A stretch of DNA of 23,418 nucleotides. Source: JBDKJS01 sp039806065. Its GTDB lineage: Bacteria; Bacteroidota; Bacteroidia; AKYH767-A; 2013-40CM-41-45. How positions within the stretch are numbered: the first letter of the stretch is position 1; every line of letters starts with the position of its first letter. The stretch is from the NCBI GenBank assembly GCA_039806065.1, contig JBDKJS010000162.1, positions 1-23,418 of the forward strand. The letters run 5' to 3'. Below the pieces are notes generated by a model. The model was given only the letters and a program-made list of their open reading frames with translations, did no database searches and was not told the origin of the DNA. The position numbers and the translations under genes were made by a program. Positions 17,701 through 22,836 of this stretch are shown here, piece by piece.

Positions 17701-18781
17701 TCAAACCTTGACAACGACAGGTGTCTACTATCATTCATTGACAAGCGGAAACGGCTGTGATAGTATTGTACAATTGTCCTTAGCTGTTACCACTCCTAAT
17801 CATAATTTTTTACAACAAGATTTATGTCAAGGACAAACTTATCTATTCAACAATCAATATCTTGATTCGTCAGGCACCTACTTTGCCAATTATAGTACAG
17901 TAAGCGGCTGCGATAGCATTGTTGAGCTTCAATTAAATATTAATCAACCAACCAATAGTTTCATTACCGCCACAATTTGTAATGGTGATGTATATCAATT
18001 TGCCAATCAATTTGAAACAACCACAGGAATTTATACTGATACACTCATCAATACACTGGGGTGTGACAGCATAGTGCTTCTCAGTCTGTTCGTAAATAAT
18101 CCTACCTACTCTTATGGGAGCGCCAGCATATGCATTGGCTCAATTTACAATTTTAACGGAACATCATTAAGCATGAGTGGAAACTATAGCGATACACTTC
18201 CCACTAATGGCTGCGATAGCATTATTTTTTTAAATCTTAATGTGAACCCTGTCCCCAATTTAACACTTACAGCTAGCCCTCAGATAGTAAGCCCAACTGA
18301 GATTACAACAATTAACGCATTCACTAATTCAAGTAACATCAGTTGGTCAGGGAATGGTTTAATTATGGGTCCAATAAACTATACACCAGTGCAAGTAGTA
18401 ATAAATGAAAATACTTGGATCTACTGTGAAGTGATTGATGATAACGGGTGCAAACAAATAGATTCCATTCTTATAAAAATATTAATTGATTCTGGGCCAT
18501 GCGATTCAACAACATTATATATACCGGATGCGATTACTCCAAATGATGATGGCTTGAATGATGTATTTCAAATTTTTGGCACTAATATTTCGATTCTTAA
18601 ACTTGAAATCATTGATCGTTGGGGAAACCCCATCTACACTTCTGATAATATTAACCCTAGTTGGAATGCGAAAGTAGAAAAAAGCAGTCAATTAGAAGTT
18701 TATAATTATATTATAACCTATACTAGCTGCCTTAACTCACAGGTCAATTATAAGTATGGAAAAGTATCAGTCATAAGATAA
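14723..18781 (+). CDS. Very large secreted repeat protein with T9SS type B (gliding-motility-type) sorting domain
   Basis: A 1352-aa putative surface protein. Residues 1-24 are a long basic n-region and 25-36 (FIIFTLLTFSKF) the hydrophobic core of a signal peptide ending near HSQ at 39-41. Residues about 45-770 are beta-rich with degenerate units of roughly 100 residues marked by D-x-C-G/N-N at 188, 295, 394, 494 and 673. Residues about 777-1176 are eight tandem repeats of about 51 residues with GCDSI. Residues about 1267-1352 are the type B sorting domain (IPDAITPNDDGLNDVFQI, then IIDRWGNPIY), known from gliding-motility-associated C-terminal domains. By family knowledge such domains direct T9SS secretion and, for adhesins like SprB, surface display. 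The first ATG of another frame (14715) lies 8 bases upstream and might start translation if slippage occurred at the A9 run (14737-14745). Function: probable adhesin or structural surface protein, inferred from architecture only. Confidence 0.85.
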   Translation: MHHEGKKNSGQLINLKRYDRNWKKYFIIFTLLTFSKFIHSQTIIDSVLTSVSTCSNNGQVTIYASNNLNPSLVYAIVSGPVITPIQNNNIFSSLFPGNYTANVYDSNLDSVAINFTIGGNYQLPHMLPTVVPPSCATSTDGAIAVNPDSNYGLQPFLFAITAPISIGPQFNSNFQNLGAGTYTIQLTDACNNIVTQTAYLGNTGTGLDSSWINVLPSVDFIGCGMVSVRWNYALLKKYFNTPLTLVYEVNGTTFSNSTILPEVLDTINFTPGEFILTDTLSGIFNGDLFKIFITDQCGVTIGSFRDSIPPFLFDISFTNQPVGCMANISLNANYYQPPWHEVLYSTLFGPLTYILTDNTTGLILDSGSCQLTACTGFSTITLPSGTSAALQIFDQCGNTFTQNIIWPQLDTHYVEVAMVRRGCMDSTVCLRFLPVNFLSPITLTVLSGPSSVGSIKPNYSWNDTIIYPFTIPSIPSYYFIDNFGIGTYTFVAEDSCGNTYSGSFEVTLGMVQNLEYSYWIKRGCLGQNIFYFNAITDVTRSYTITQLSSNNIVLQESNFNYTIDSILSIQPGYYAIEINYQAYTPDSSINGGDQPCWILLDTIFIPPYQNVNYINNTTFTCNGLTYIELLVDSTTGVAPYSYEILSGPQTFPLQSSNTFTLNQPGIYLIRVTDACGNSISQQMTIDTLGFQPIQLNGFICPGSDVIVIPQYSPYFDYVWISPAGNIIQADTLFIAPLTYADTGLYQVLNIVTINGCVDTSYGQINVPGLINIHQQLNGCFGDTFIVGNSTYNLSGIYIDTLTSNGGCDSILITTININQNSIQNVVSNICALDTFYFGQQLLTLPGNYVDTFLTSTGCDSVVQLSLNIVPIISDTITVIQCAGSYNFYGNILTNSTFYTHALTATNGCDSLKSILFLLVPNYTSSDSISATICAGESFNFNGILLNVAGNYLDTVQSSFYCDSIVNLTLNVHGVDTLAVQDSICLGNVFNFYNQTLTTTGVYYHSLTSGNGCDSIVQLSLAVTTPNHNFLQQDLCQGQTYLFNNQYLDSSGTYFANYSTVSGCDSIVELQLNINQPTNSFITATICNGDVYQFANQFETTTGIYTDTLINTLGCDSIVLLSLFVNNPTYSYGSASICIGSIYNFNGTSLSMSGNYSDTLPTNGCDSIIFLNLNVNPVPNLTLTASPQIVSPTEITTINAFTNSSNISWSGNGLIMGPINYTPVQVVINENTWIYCEVIDDNGCKQIDSILIKILIDSGPCDSTTLYIPDAITPNDDGLNDVFQIFGTNISILKLEIIDRWGNPIYTSDNINPSWNAKVEKSSQLEVYNYIITYTSCLNSQVNYKYGKVSVIR
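17051..18250 (+). repeat. Eight tandem 51-codon repeats (GCDSI repeats)
   Basis: The Cys codon of the [GY]-C-D-S-[IVL] motif occurs at 17141, 17294, 17444, 17603, 17756, 17909, 18062 and 18212, with spacings of 153, 150, 159, 153, 153, 153 and 150 bases. The protein unit reads roughly I-C-x-G-x-x-[FY]-x-F-x-x-x-x-L-x-x-x-G-x-Y-x-D-T-L-x-(4-6)-G-C-D-S-I-x-x-L-x-L-x-[IV]. Unit 4 has Y in place of G before the Cys and unit 1 is the most diverged. Two Cys per unit, about 30 residues apart, may form a disulfide. Confidence 0.92.
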
Positions 18782-18787
18782 AATTAA

Positions 18788-18814
18788 AAAGCCACCTTGA
18801 ATAAAAGTGGCTTT
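18788..18814. terminator. Bidirectional terminator, stronger on the minus strand
   Basis: Stem AAAGCCAC / GTGGCTTT (18788-18795 with 18807-18814) with an 11-base loop that can pair two more bases past a mismatch. On the minus strand the stem is followed by TTTTTAATTT, a good U tract for the beta-barrel gene; on the plus strand only CTTTAG follows. It lies between the convergent ends of the two genes. Confidence 0.7.
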
Positions 18815-18839
18815 AGAAAAATGAATTCAATAAATTTTT

Positions 18840-19442
18840 TTAGAACACAAATGCTGCTCTGATACCCAAATAACTTTCAGTTGATGTAGCCTTTACAGTT
18901 ATGGTGTTACCAAAGAAATCGGTATTAGTACTTGTGGTAGACAATGTAAATAATTGGTACCTTACACCTATATCAATTTTTGAAAGATGATAACCAGCAC
19001 CTATTGCATAGCTTAATCCGGTATTGCTATCTGAATTATCAGTAGTGATTCCAAGTGAAGTGGCTTTAAATTTTCCATTCAACGAATGAACTCCAATTTC
19101 GCCACTGCCATAAAATCCATTCATTATTTCATTAAAATAATATTTAGCACCTAGTTGAACAGGAATAATAGAATAAGAATATTCTGTTTTAGCTAGGCCT
19201 GAAATTTCAATAGTTTCTTTACCAAATGAAACATATCCAGCAGTAGCCATTACGCTAATTTTATCGGCCACAGGCAGTTCATACCTAAGCGAAAGTCCCA
19301 GACCTAAACCTGCAGCATCGCCAAAATCGCCCATCGGAAGCGCTACTTCAGCCCCAGCAGAAAATTTACCATCACCAGCTTGCACATTTAAAGAAGCTAG
19401 TGCAAAAAAGCCTAAAGAGAGAATAGAAATAATTTTTTTCAT
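18840..19442 (-). CDS. Outer-membrane beta-barrel protein (porin-like, OMP_b-brl type)
   Basis: A 200-aa protein with a clear signal peptide (MKKIISILSLGFFALASLNVQA, cleavage after residue 22). The rest alternates short polar turns with amphipathic strands ending in aromatic residues (LGLGLSLRYELPV, ISVMATAGYVSFG, YSIIPVQLGAKYYF, GLSYAIGAGYHL, IDIGVRYQLF, SYLGIRAAFVF), which is the pattern of an 8-stranded barrel, and it ends in Phe, the usual signal for outer-membrane insertion. This matches the small outer-membrane beta-barrel families common in Bacteroidota; transport or ligand function is not evident. It has its own promoter (see 19456-19487) with a very short leader and a terminator on its 3' side, so it is expressed alone. 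Confidence 0.87.
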   Translation of the reverse strand: MKKIISILSLGFFALASLNVQAGDGKFSAGAEVALPMGDFGDAAGLGLGLSLRYELPVADKISVMATAGYVSFGKETIEISGLAKTEYSYSIIPVQLGAKYYFNEIMNGFYGSGEIGVHSLNGKFKATSLGITTDNSDSNTGLSYAIGAGYHLSKIDIGVRYQLFTLSTTSTNTDFFGNTITVKATSTESYLGIRAAFVF

Positions 19443-19455
19443 AAATTTTTTTTTG

Positions 19456-19487
19456 CAAAATTATGGAAACATTTACCAGCTACCAAA
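19456..19487 (-). promoter_or_regulatory. Bacteroidota-type promoter of the beta-barrel gene
   Basis: On the minus strand a -7 element TAATTTTG (19456-19463) matches TAnnTTTG exactly, and TTTG (19484-19487) lies 20 bases upstream as the -33 element. Transcription would start near 19450, giving a leader of about 8 bases before the ATG at 19440-19442. Confidence 0.6.
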
Positions 19488-19494
19488 TTATAAA

Positions 19495-19526
19495 TTGTTA
19501 GGGGTAATAGGGTTTTGTTAATTTTG
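19495..19526 (+). promoter_or_regulatory. Bacteroidota-type promoter of tadA
   Basis: TTG (19495-19497), 21 bases, then TAATTTTG (19519-19526), an exact -7 match. Transcription would start at about 19530-19532, which is at or next to the GTG proposed as start codon; translation may be leaderless or begin at ATG 19562. Confidence 0.55.
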
Positions 19527-19531
19527 CACCT

Positions 19532-19975
19532 GTGATTTTACCTTATACAGATGATCATTTTATGCGTGAAGCCCTTAAAGAGGCACAATTAGCTTTTGAC
19601 AAAAAAGAGGTTCCAATTGGAGCTGTAATTGTTGCAAAGAATAAAATAATAGCTAGGGGGCATAATCTTACTCAAACATTGAATGATGTAACTGCTCATG
19701 CAGAAATGCAAGCCTTCACCGCTGCAGCCAATTATTTAGGGGGAAAATATTTAGAAGGATGCACACTATATGTCACAGTGGAGCCCTGCATTATGTGCGC
19801 TGGGGCAGCCTATTGGACTCAGATTGACAAAATTGTTGTTGGCGCAATAGATAACAAAAGAGGATTTAGGACTTTATCCCAATCGATAATTCATCCTAGA
19901 ACCGAAGTTATTGAAGGCGTTTTAGCTGAAGAATGTGGAGCATTGATGCAATCCTTCTTTAAACTCAGACGTTAG
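19532..19975 (+). CDS. tadA: tRNA-specific adenosine deaminase
   Basis: Converts adenosine 34 in the tRNA anticodon to inosine, so one tRNA can read several codons. The zinc-binding deaminase signature is complete: HAE at 56-58 (zinc ligand His56, catalytic Glu58) and PCIMC at 85-89 (zinc ligands Cys86 and Cys89). The 147-aa length is normal for TadA. Family resemblance (FMREALKEAQLAFD then EVPIGAVIV) separates it from cytidine deaminases, though a guanine-deaminase-like paralogue is a distant alternative. The GTG at 19532 keeps the residues before FMREAL that TadA proteins usually have; ATG 19562 is the alternative start. The 3' end overlaps the convergent response-regulator gene by 11 bases. 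Confidence 0.93.
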   Translation: MILPYTDDHFMREALKEAQLAFDKKEVPIGAVIVAKNKIIARGHNLTQTLNDVTAHAEMQAFTAAANYLGGKYLEGCTLYVTVEPCIMCAGAAYWTQIDKIVVGAIDNKRGFRTLSQSIIHPRTEVIEGVLAEECGALMQSFFKLRR

Positions 19976-20393
19976 CACTTTCTAAAGCAGTTTGCATGAG
20001 TTTTCCAAGTGCTTCTTGCGTTAAGGGCTTGTCAATTTGGGTGAAGATTGCCTCATTTTGGAGCAAGGCAGCAGCACGTTCAGGCTTTTGAAAAACACTT
20101 AAAACCACTATCCTAGATTTACCTGTTATATAATTAGGTAAAGTTAAAAATTCATTGGCAAATTCATATCCACTCATTCCTGGTAAGTGCATATCAAGAA
20201 AAATCCAATCGGGTACATGTTCTGCTTTTGAACAATCTCTTGACAAATAATTAAGTGCATCTTCAGCAGTGTGTACTACAATGATCTCTTTTGCAAAAGA
20301 GGTGAGTTCGATGAGTCTTCTATTAATTAGAACATCTATTTCGCTATCATCTACAAGTAAAACTTTACTAAATGATTTCTTATTGTTATTCAT
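19965..20393 (-). CDS. Single-domain response regulator (CheY-like)
   Basis: A 142-aa receiver domain with no output domain. Key residues: acidic pair Asp15-Asp16, phosphoacceptor Asp67 in FLDMHLPGMSG, switch Ser99 and the conserved Lys122 in DKPLT. Such proteins receive a phosphoryl group from a histidine kinase and act by protein contact. No kinase gene is near, so the partner is encoded elsewhere. It follows a second receiver gene by 49 bases on the same strand, and the two share the DDxExDxxINxxLIE pattern near the N-terminus, which suggests a tandem duplication. A possible -7 element TATTTTTG lies at 20419-20426. The last 11 bases overlap the end of tadA on the other strand. Confidence 0.9.
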   Translation of the reverse strand: MNNNKKSFSKVLLVDDSEIDVLINRRLIELTSFAKEIIVVHTAEDALNYLSRDCSKAEHVPDWIFLDMHLPGMSGYEFANEFLTLPNYITGKSRIVVLSVFQKPERAAALLQNEAIFTQIDKPLTQEALGKLMQTALESANV

Positions 20394-20442
20394 GTTTTTG
20401 TGTAAAATAATCCCATCACAAAAATAACAATAAAAATGAAAA

Positions 20443-20823
20443 TTAAAAATTCAAGGCCTTCACCATTTCTTTCGTAAGCGGTTTATTTAAAAATTTCTTT
20501 ACAAATTTGTTTTGGTTCGCTCTATTGAGTTCATTAAAGGTGTCAACGGTACTAAGCATGATTACCTTAATATTTTCCTTTTGATTATTGGCCAATTGGT
20601 CCACAGCTTCTAAAAATGCAAAACCATCCATTTCTGGCATCATGATATCTAAAAAAATCAAATTTGGCATTGATCCGGTTTTTAATGCCTCCAAAGCTTC
20701 TTTTGCATTCAAAAAAGTGATTGCATTATTGGTAAGTCCTTCAGACTCGATCAATTTTTTATTTATAAATAAGTCTAGCTCATTATCATCAATTAGCCAA
20801 ACAGTGTCAAGTAGGTTACCCAT
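20443..20823 (-). CDS. Single-domain response regulator (CheY-like), paralogue of its neighbour
   Basis: A 126-aa receiver domain without output domain. Asp12-Asp13 form the acidic pocket, Asp59 in LIFLDIMMPEMDG is the phosphoacceptor, Ser91 is the switch residue and Lys114 in NKPLT the conserved lysine. It belongs to the same Bacteroidota family of short receivers as the gene that follows 49 bases later, but the pair is well diverged. The two may be co-transcribed. No histidine kinase or phosphotransfer protein is encoded nearby. The pathway cannot be told; links to motility, adhesion or stress are speculation. Confidence 0.9.
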   Translation of the reverse strand: MGNLLDTVWLIDDNELDLFINKKLIESEGLTNNAITFLNAKEALEALKTGSMPNLIFLDIMMPEMDGFAFLEAVDQLANNQKENIKVIMLSTVDTFNELNRANQNKFVKKFLNKPLTKEMVKALNF

Positions 20824-20957
20824 TTTCCAAGTAGATTTATACCAAGAAAAACGAGTTCAAAGGCAAAGATGTTGCAACAAGCTTTAAAATATATTACAGA
20901 CTAAGGGATAAATTAAAAGAGACTTGCCTTTGTTTAAGAAAGCCCAATATATCAACA

Positions 20958-21407
20958 TTATCTTACCAAGGCCACCGTACCGGTCATGCTCTTTCGGCCT
21001 AGATTTTTGGCATTCACAGTGTAAATATAATTCCCTAATTCGCATGGCTGCTGTTTGAAAGAGCCATCCCATTTTTCGCGAGGGTCACTTGATTCAAAAA
21101 TAATTTCGCCCCACCTATTGAAAATAGTAAGGGTAAAATCCTCTATTCCTTCTCCTTTTACGCCAAAACCATCATTTATCCCGTCACCATTAGGAGTAAA
21201 GGCGTTAGGAATAAAAATTGATTGAGGCCTAACCACTTCCTTATAATTGCTCATGCTCCAAACGGTGGTGTCATTCTTTTTATAAGCGGTAACTCTATAA
21301 AGTGTATTTTCCAAAACATCGTTATTCACTTGAGCATCTGACTGAAGCGTAGCAAGAAGTAAAAGCGTTAAAATAGTAAACCTTACGGGGTTCATAGGCA
21401 TTATCAT
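20958..21407 (-). CDS. Minimal secreted protein consisting mainly of a T9SS type B sorting domain
   Basis: About 149 aa when started at the first of three close ATG codons (21407, 21401, 21395); the reading frame continues upstream to a TTG at 21464, which would put a poor 19-residue extension before the signal peptide. The signal peptide is NPVRFTILTLLLLATLQSDAQ. Only about 45 residues (YRVTAYKKNDTTVWS, like the last strands of an Ig/fibronectin-like domain) separate it from the sorting domain FIPNAFTPNGDGIND, with FNRWGEIIFES and a final LGNYIYTVNAK and VALVR. This is the gliding-motility-type C-terminal domain that directs export through T9SS. There is no room for a cargo domain, so the gene is either a small secreted protein in its own right or the surviving 3' end of a larger one. 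It lies 134 bases upstream of the response-regulator pair on the same strand. Confidence 0.8.
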   Translation of the reverse strand: MIMPMNPVRFTILTLLLLATLQSDAQVNNDVLENTLYRVTAYKKNDTTVWSMSNYKEVVRPQSIFIPNAFTPNGDGINDGFGVKGEGIEDFTLTIFNRWGEIIFESSDPREKWDGSFKQQPCELGNYIYTVNAKNLGRKSMTGTVALVR

Positions 21408-21526
21408 TGGTGACGCTTGCAAAATAGCTTTGTCGCCACCCGATGTGCAGCCATAATTGTGCAATACCTTACATAATCAGTTACAATATTTTTAAGTTAA
21501 ATTCGAACTATAAACTAAATCATTTG

Positions 21527-21534
21527 TAATTTTG
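21527..21534 (+). promoter_or_regulatory. Possible -7 element of the bacilliredoxin gene
   Basis: TAATTTTG matches TAnnTTTG exactly and lies 21 bases before the ATG at 21556, a normal distance. No good -33 TTTG is found at the right distance (only TTCG at 21502-21505). Confidence 0.4.
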
Positions 21535-21555
21535 TCAATCTAAATATACCTAATT

Positions 21556-21975
21556 ATGCCATACCCTGAATACATATGCGCTCCGATGCGTAAAGAACTT
21601 ACTGATGTTGGATTTGAAGAATTAACCACCCCTGACCAAGTAGATGCCACCATCCCTACCAGCCAAGGGACTATGCTATTGGTAATGAACTCTGTATGTG
21701 GTTGCGCTGCAGGCGCAGCCAGGCCAGGAATAAAAAAAGCATTGAGCCTTGCCGGTAAAAAGCCTTCGAAATTAACAACTGTTTTCGCAGGTCAAGATAC
21801 AGAGGCCACCGCACAGGCTAGAAAGTATACCCTTCCCTATCCACCATCTTCGCCAGCAATAGGCCTATTCAAAGATGGTAAATTGGTACATTTTCTAGAA
21901 CGACATCACATTGAGGGGCACAGTGCTGATATGATCGCAGAAAATCTGGTTGCTGCTTTTAACGACTACTGCTAA
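21556..21975 (+). CDS. Bacilliredoxin, BrxA/BrxB (YphP/YqiW) family
   Basis: A 139-aa thioredoxin-fold protein of the family once called DUF1094. In Firmicutes, BrxA and BrxB remove bacillithiol from S-thiolated proteins. The redox motif is Cys48-Gly49-Cys50 in NSVCGCAAGAARPG, and the end RHHIEGHSADMIAENL is typical of the family, as is the start MPYPEYICAPMRKEL. The length is normal. It is a single gene with its own possible promoter and a strong terminator. Whether this organism makes bacillithiol cannot be seen here; if it does not, the protein would act on another low-molecular-weight thiol. BrxA and BrxB cannot be separated by eye, so no symbol is given. Confidence 0.92.
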   Translation: MPYPEYICAPMRKELTDVGFEELTTPDQVDATIPTSQGTMLLVMNSVCGCAAGAARPGIKKALSLAGKKPSKLTTVFAGQDTEATAQARKYTLPYPPSSPAIGLFKDGKLVHFLERHHIEGHSADMIAENLVAAFNDYC

Positions 21976-22007
21976 CTTACTGAAATCAAGATATTTATAT
22001 TTAATAA

Positions 22008-22040
22008 AGGCGAGCATTTGTTAGCTCGCCTATTTTTTTT
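22008..22040 (+). terminator. Rho-independent terminator after the bacilliredoxin gene
   Basis: Perfect eight-base stem AGGCGAGC / GCTCGCCT (22008-22015 with 22024-22031), loop ATTTGTTA, then a run of eight T (22033-22040). The loop also contains the -33 element of the next promoter. Confidence 0.9.
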
Positions 22041-22047
22041 ACATTTG
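22017..22047 (+). promoter_or_regulatory. Bacteroidota-type promoter of the DUF177-rpmF-plsX operon
   Basis: TTTG (22017-22020), 19 bases, then TACATTTG (22040-22047), an exact match to -33 TTTG / -7 TAnnTTTG. Transcription would start near 22052, about 15 bases before the ATG at 22067. The -33 box lies in the loop of the upstream terminator. Confidence 0.65.
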
Positions 22048-22066
22048 CATCCCTTTTTTACTAAAA

Positions 22067-22597
22067 ATGAAGAAGCCAAATGATCTTACCATAGATTATG
22101 GTGCACTCAGCAATGGAGAGCACGACTTTGACTATGAGGTAAATAAAGAGTTCTTTGAGGCTTTCGAGAATAATATGTTTGCTGATGCTAGCGCCACTGT
22201 TTGGGTTACGATTCAAAAAGACGGTAAGCAAGGTCAACTACAAATTACGATGAATGGAGCTATCCGCACCCTTTGCGATAGATGTGGCGATGATATTGTA
22301 TTGGAATTTGAGACCGATAACCAACTTTTAATAAGTACCACGCTAAGTAATGAAACAGCAGAAGATGTAGATCGGCCAGAGGTGATCATTCTAGATGTTA
22401 AGCAACAAATAGCAATAGGCCAATTAATATACGAGTATATTTGCCTTACCGTTCCTATGCAAATTATCCATGCTGATGATGACGAAGGAAATAGTACTTG
22501 TAATGCCGAAACATTAAAGAAACTCGAAAACTTACAACCAAAAGATCAAACCACTGATAGTAGATGGGATGATTTAAAAAACATAAAATTAAATTAA
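22067..22597 (+). CDS. DUF177 (YceD family) protein
   Basis: A 176-aa cytoplasmic protein of the YceD/DUF177 family, which is widely found directly upstream of rpmF. The family hallmark is a pair of cysteines, here Cys70 and Cys73 in LCDRCGDD, followed by the conserved strand LEFETDNQLLIS, and near residue 120 the ILDVKQQIAIGQLIYEYICLTVPM segment. YceD has been linked to 23S rRNA handling, and in plants and E. coli to rRNA accumulation; the mechanism is not settled. It is the first gene of an operon with rpmF (27 bases on) and plsX (then 23 bases). Confidence 0.9.
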   Translation: MKKPNDLTIDYGALSNGEHDFDYEVNKEFFEAFENNMFADASATVWVTIQKDGKQGQLQITMNGAIRTLCDRCGDDIVLEFETDNQLLISTTLSNETAEDVDRPEVIILDVKQQIAIGQLIYEYICLTVPMQIIHADDDEGNSTCNAETLKKLENLQPKDQTTDSRWDDLKNIKLN

Positions 22598-22624
22598 ATT
22601 ACAATAAATTAAATAAATAAGGCC

Positions 22625-22813
22625 ATGCCAAATCCAAAACACCGACACAGTAAGTCTCGCAGAGACAAAAGAAGAACCCATTGGAAAGCCGAAGTACCTA
22701 CAGTGGCAGTATGCCCTACCACGGGTCAACCACACCTTTACCATCGTGCTCATTGGTATGAAGGAAAACTTTACTACAAAGGTAAAGTGGTGATGGAAGA
22801 AAATGCTGCATAA
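22625..22813 (+). CDS. rpmF: 50S ribosomal protein L32
   Basis: A 62-aa basic ribosomal protein of the large subunit. The start MPNPKHRHSKSRRDKRRTHWKA is diagnostic for L32. Bacterial L32 often has a zinc ribbon made of two CxxC pairs; here only one cysteine remains (Cys30 in AVCPTTGQ), and the positions of the other three read as T, H or W. It is therefore a zinc-independent (C-minus) form, as I recall for related Bacteroidota. The gene sits in its usual place between DUF177 and plsX. Its dosage is coupled to membrane lipid genes in many bacteria. Confidence 0.97.
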   Translation: MPNPKHRHSKSRRDKRRTHWKAEVPTVAVCPTTGQPHLYHRAHWYEGKLYYKGKVVMEENAA

Positions 22814-22836
22814 ATCAAAAGTGCTCATAGCACCAA

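Noticed and set aside
17051..18250. CRISPR-like or DNA-level repeat array
   Set aside because: The periodicity is at codon level inside an intact frame with low DNA identity between units, so it is a protein repeat.
8990..18781. Horizontal transfer or a genomic island containing the two giant secreted-protein genes
   Set aside because: No integrase, tRNA junction, flanking direct repeats or clear base-composition change is visible, and a core gene (aspS) lies between them.
20419..20426. TATTTTTG on the minus strand as a confirmed promoter for the 142-aa response regulator
   Set aside because: It fits the -7 pattern, but the region is AT-rich and the nearest -33 candidate is 25 bases away; mentioned only within the gene entry.
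22589..22828. 79-codon minus-strand frame over rpmF
   Set aside because: Fully antisense to the strongly conserved L32 gene; a shadow.
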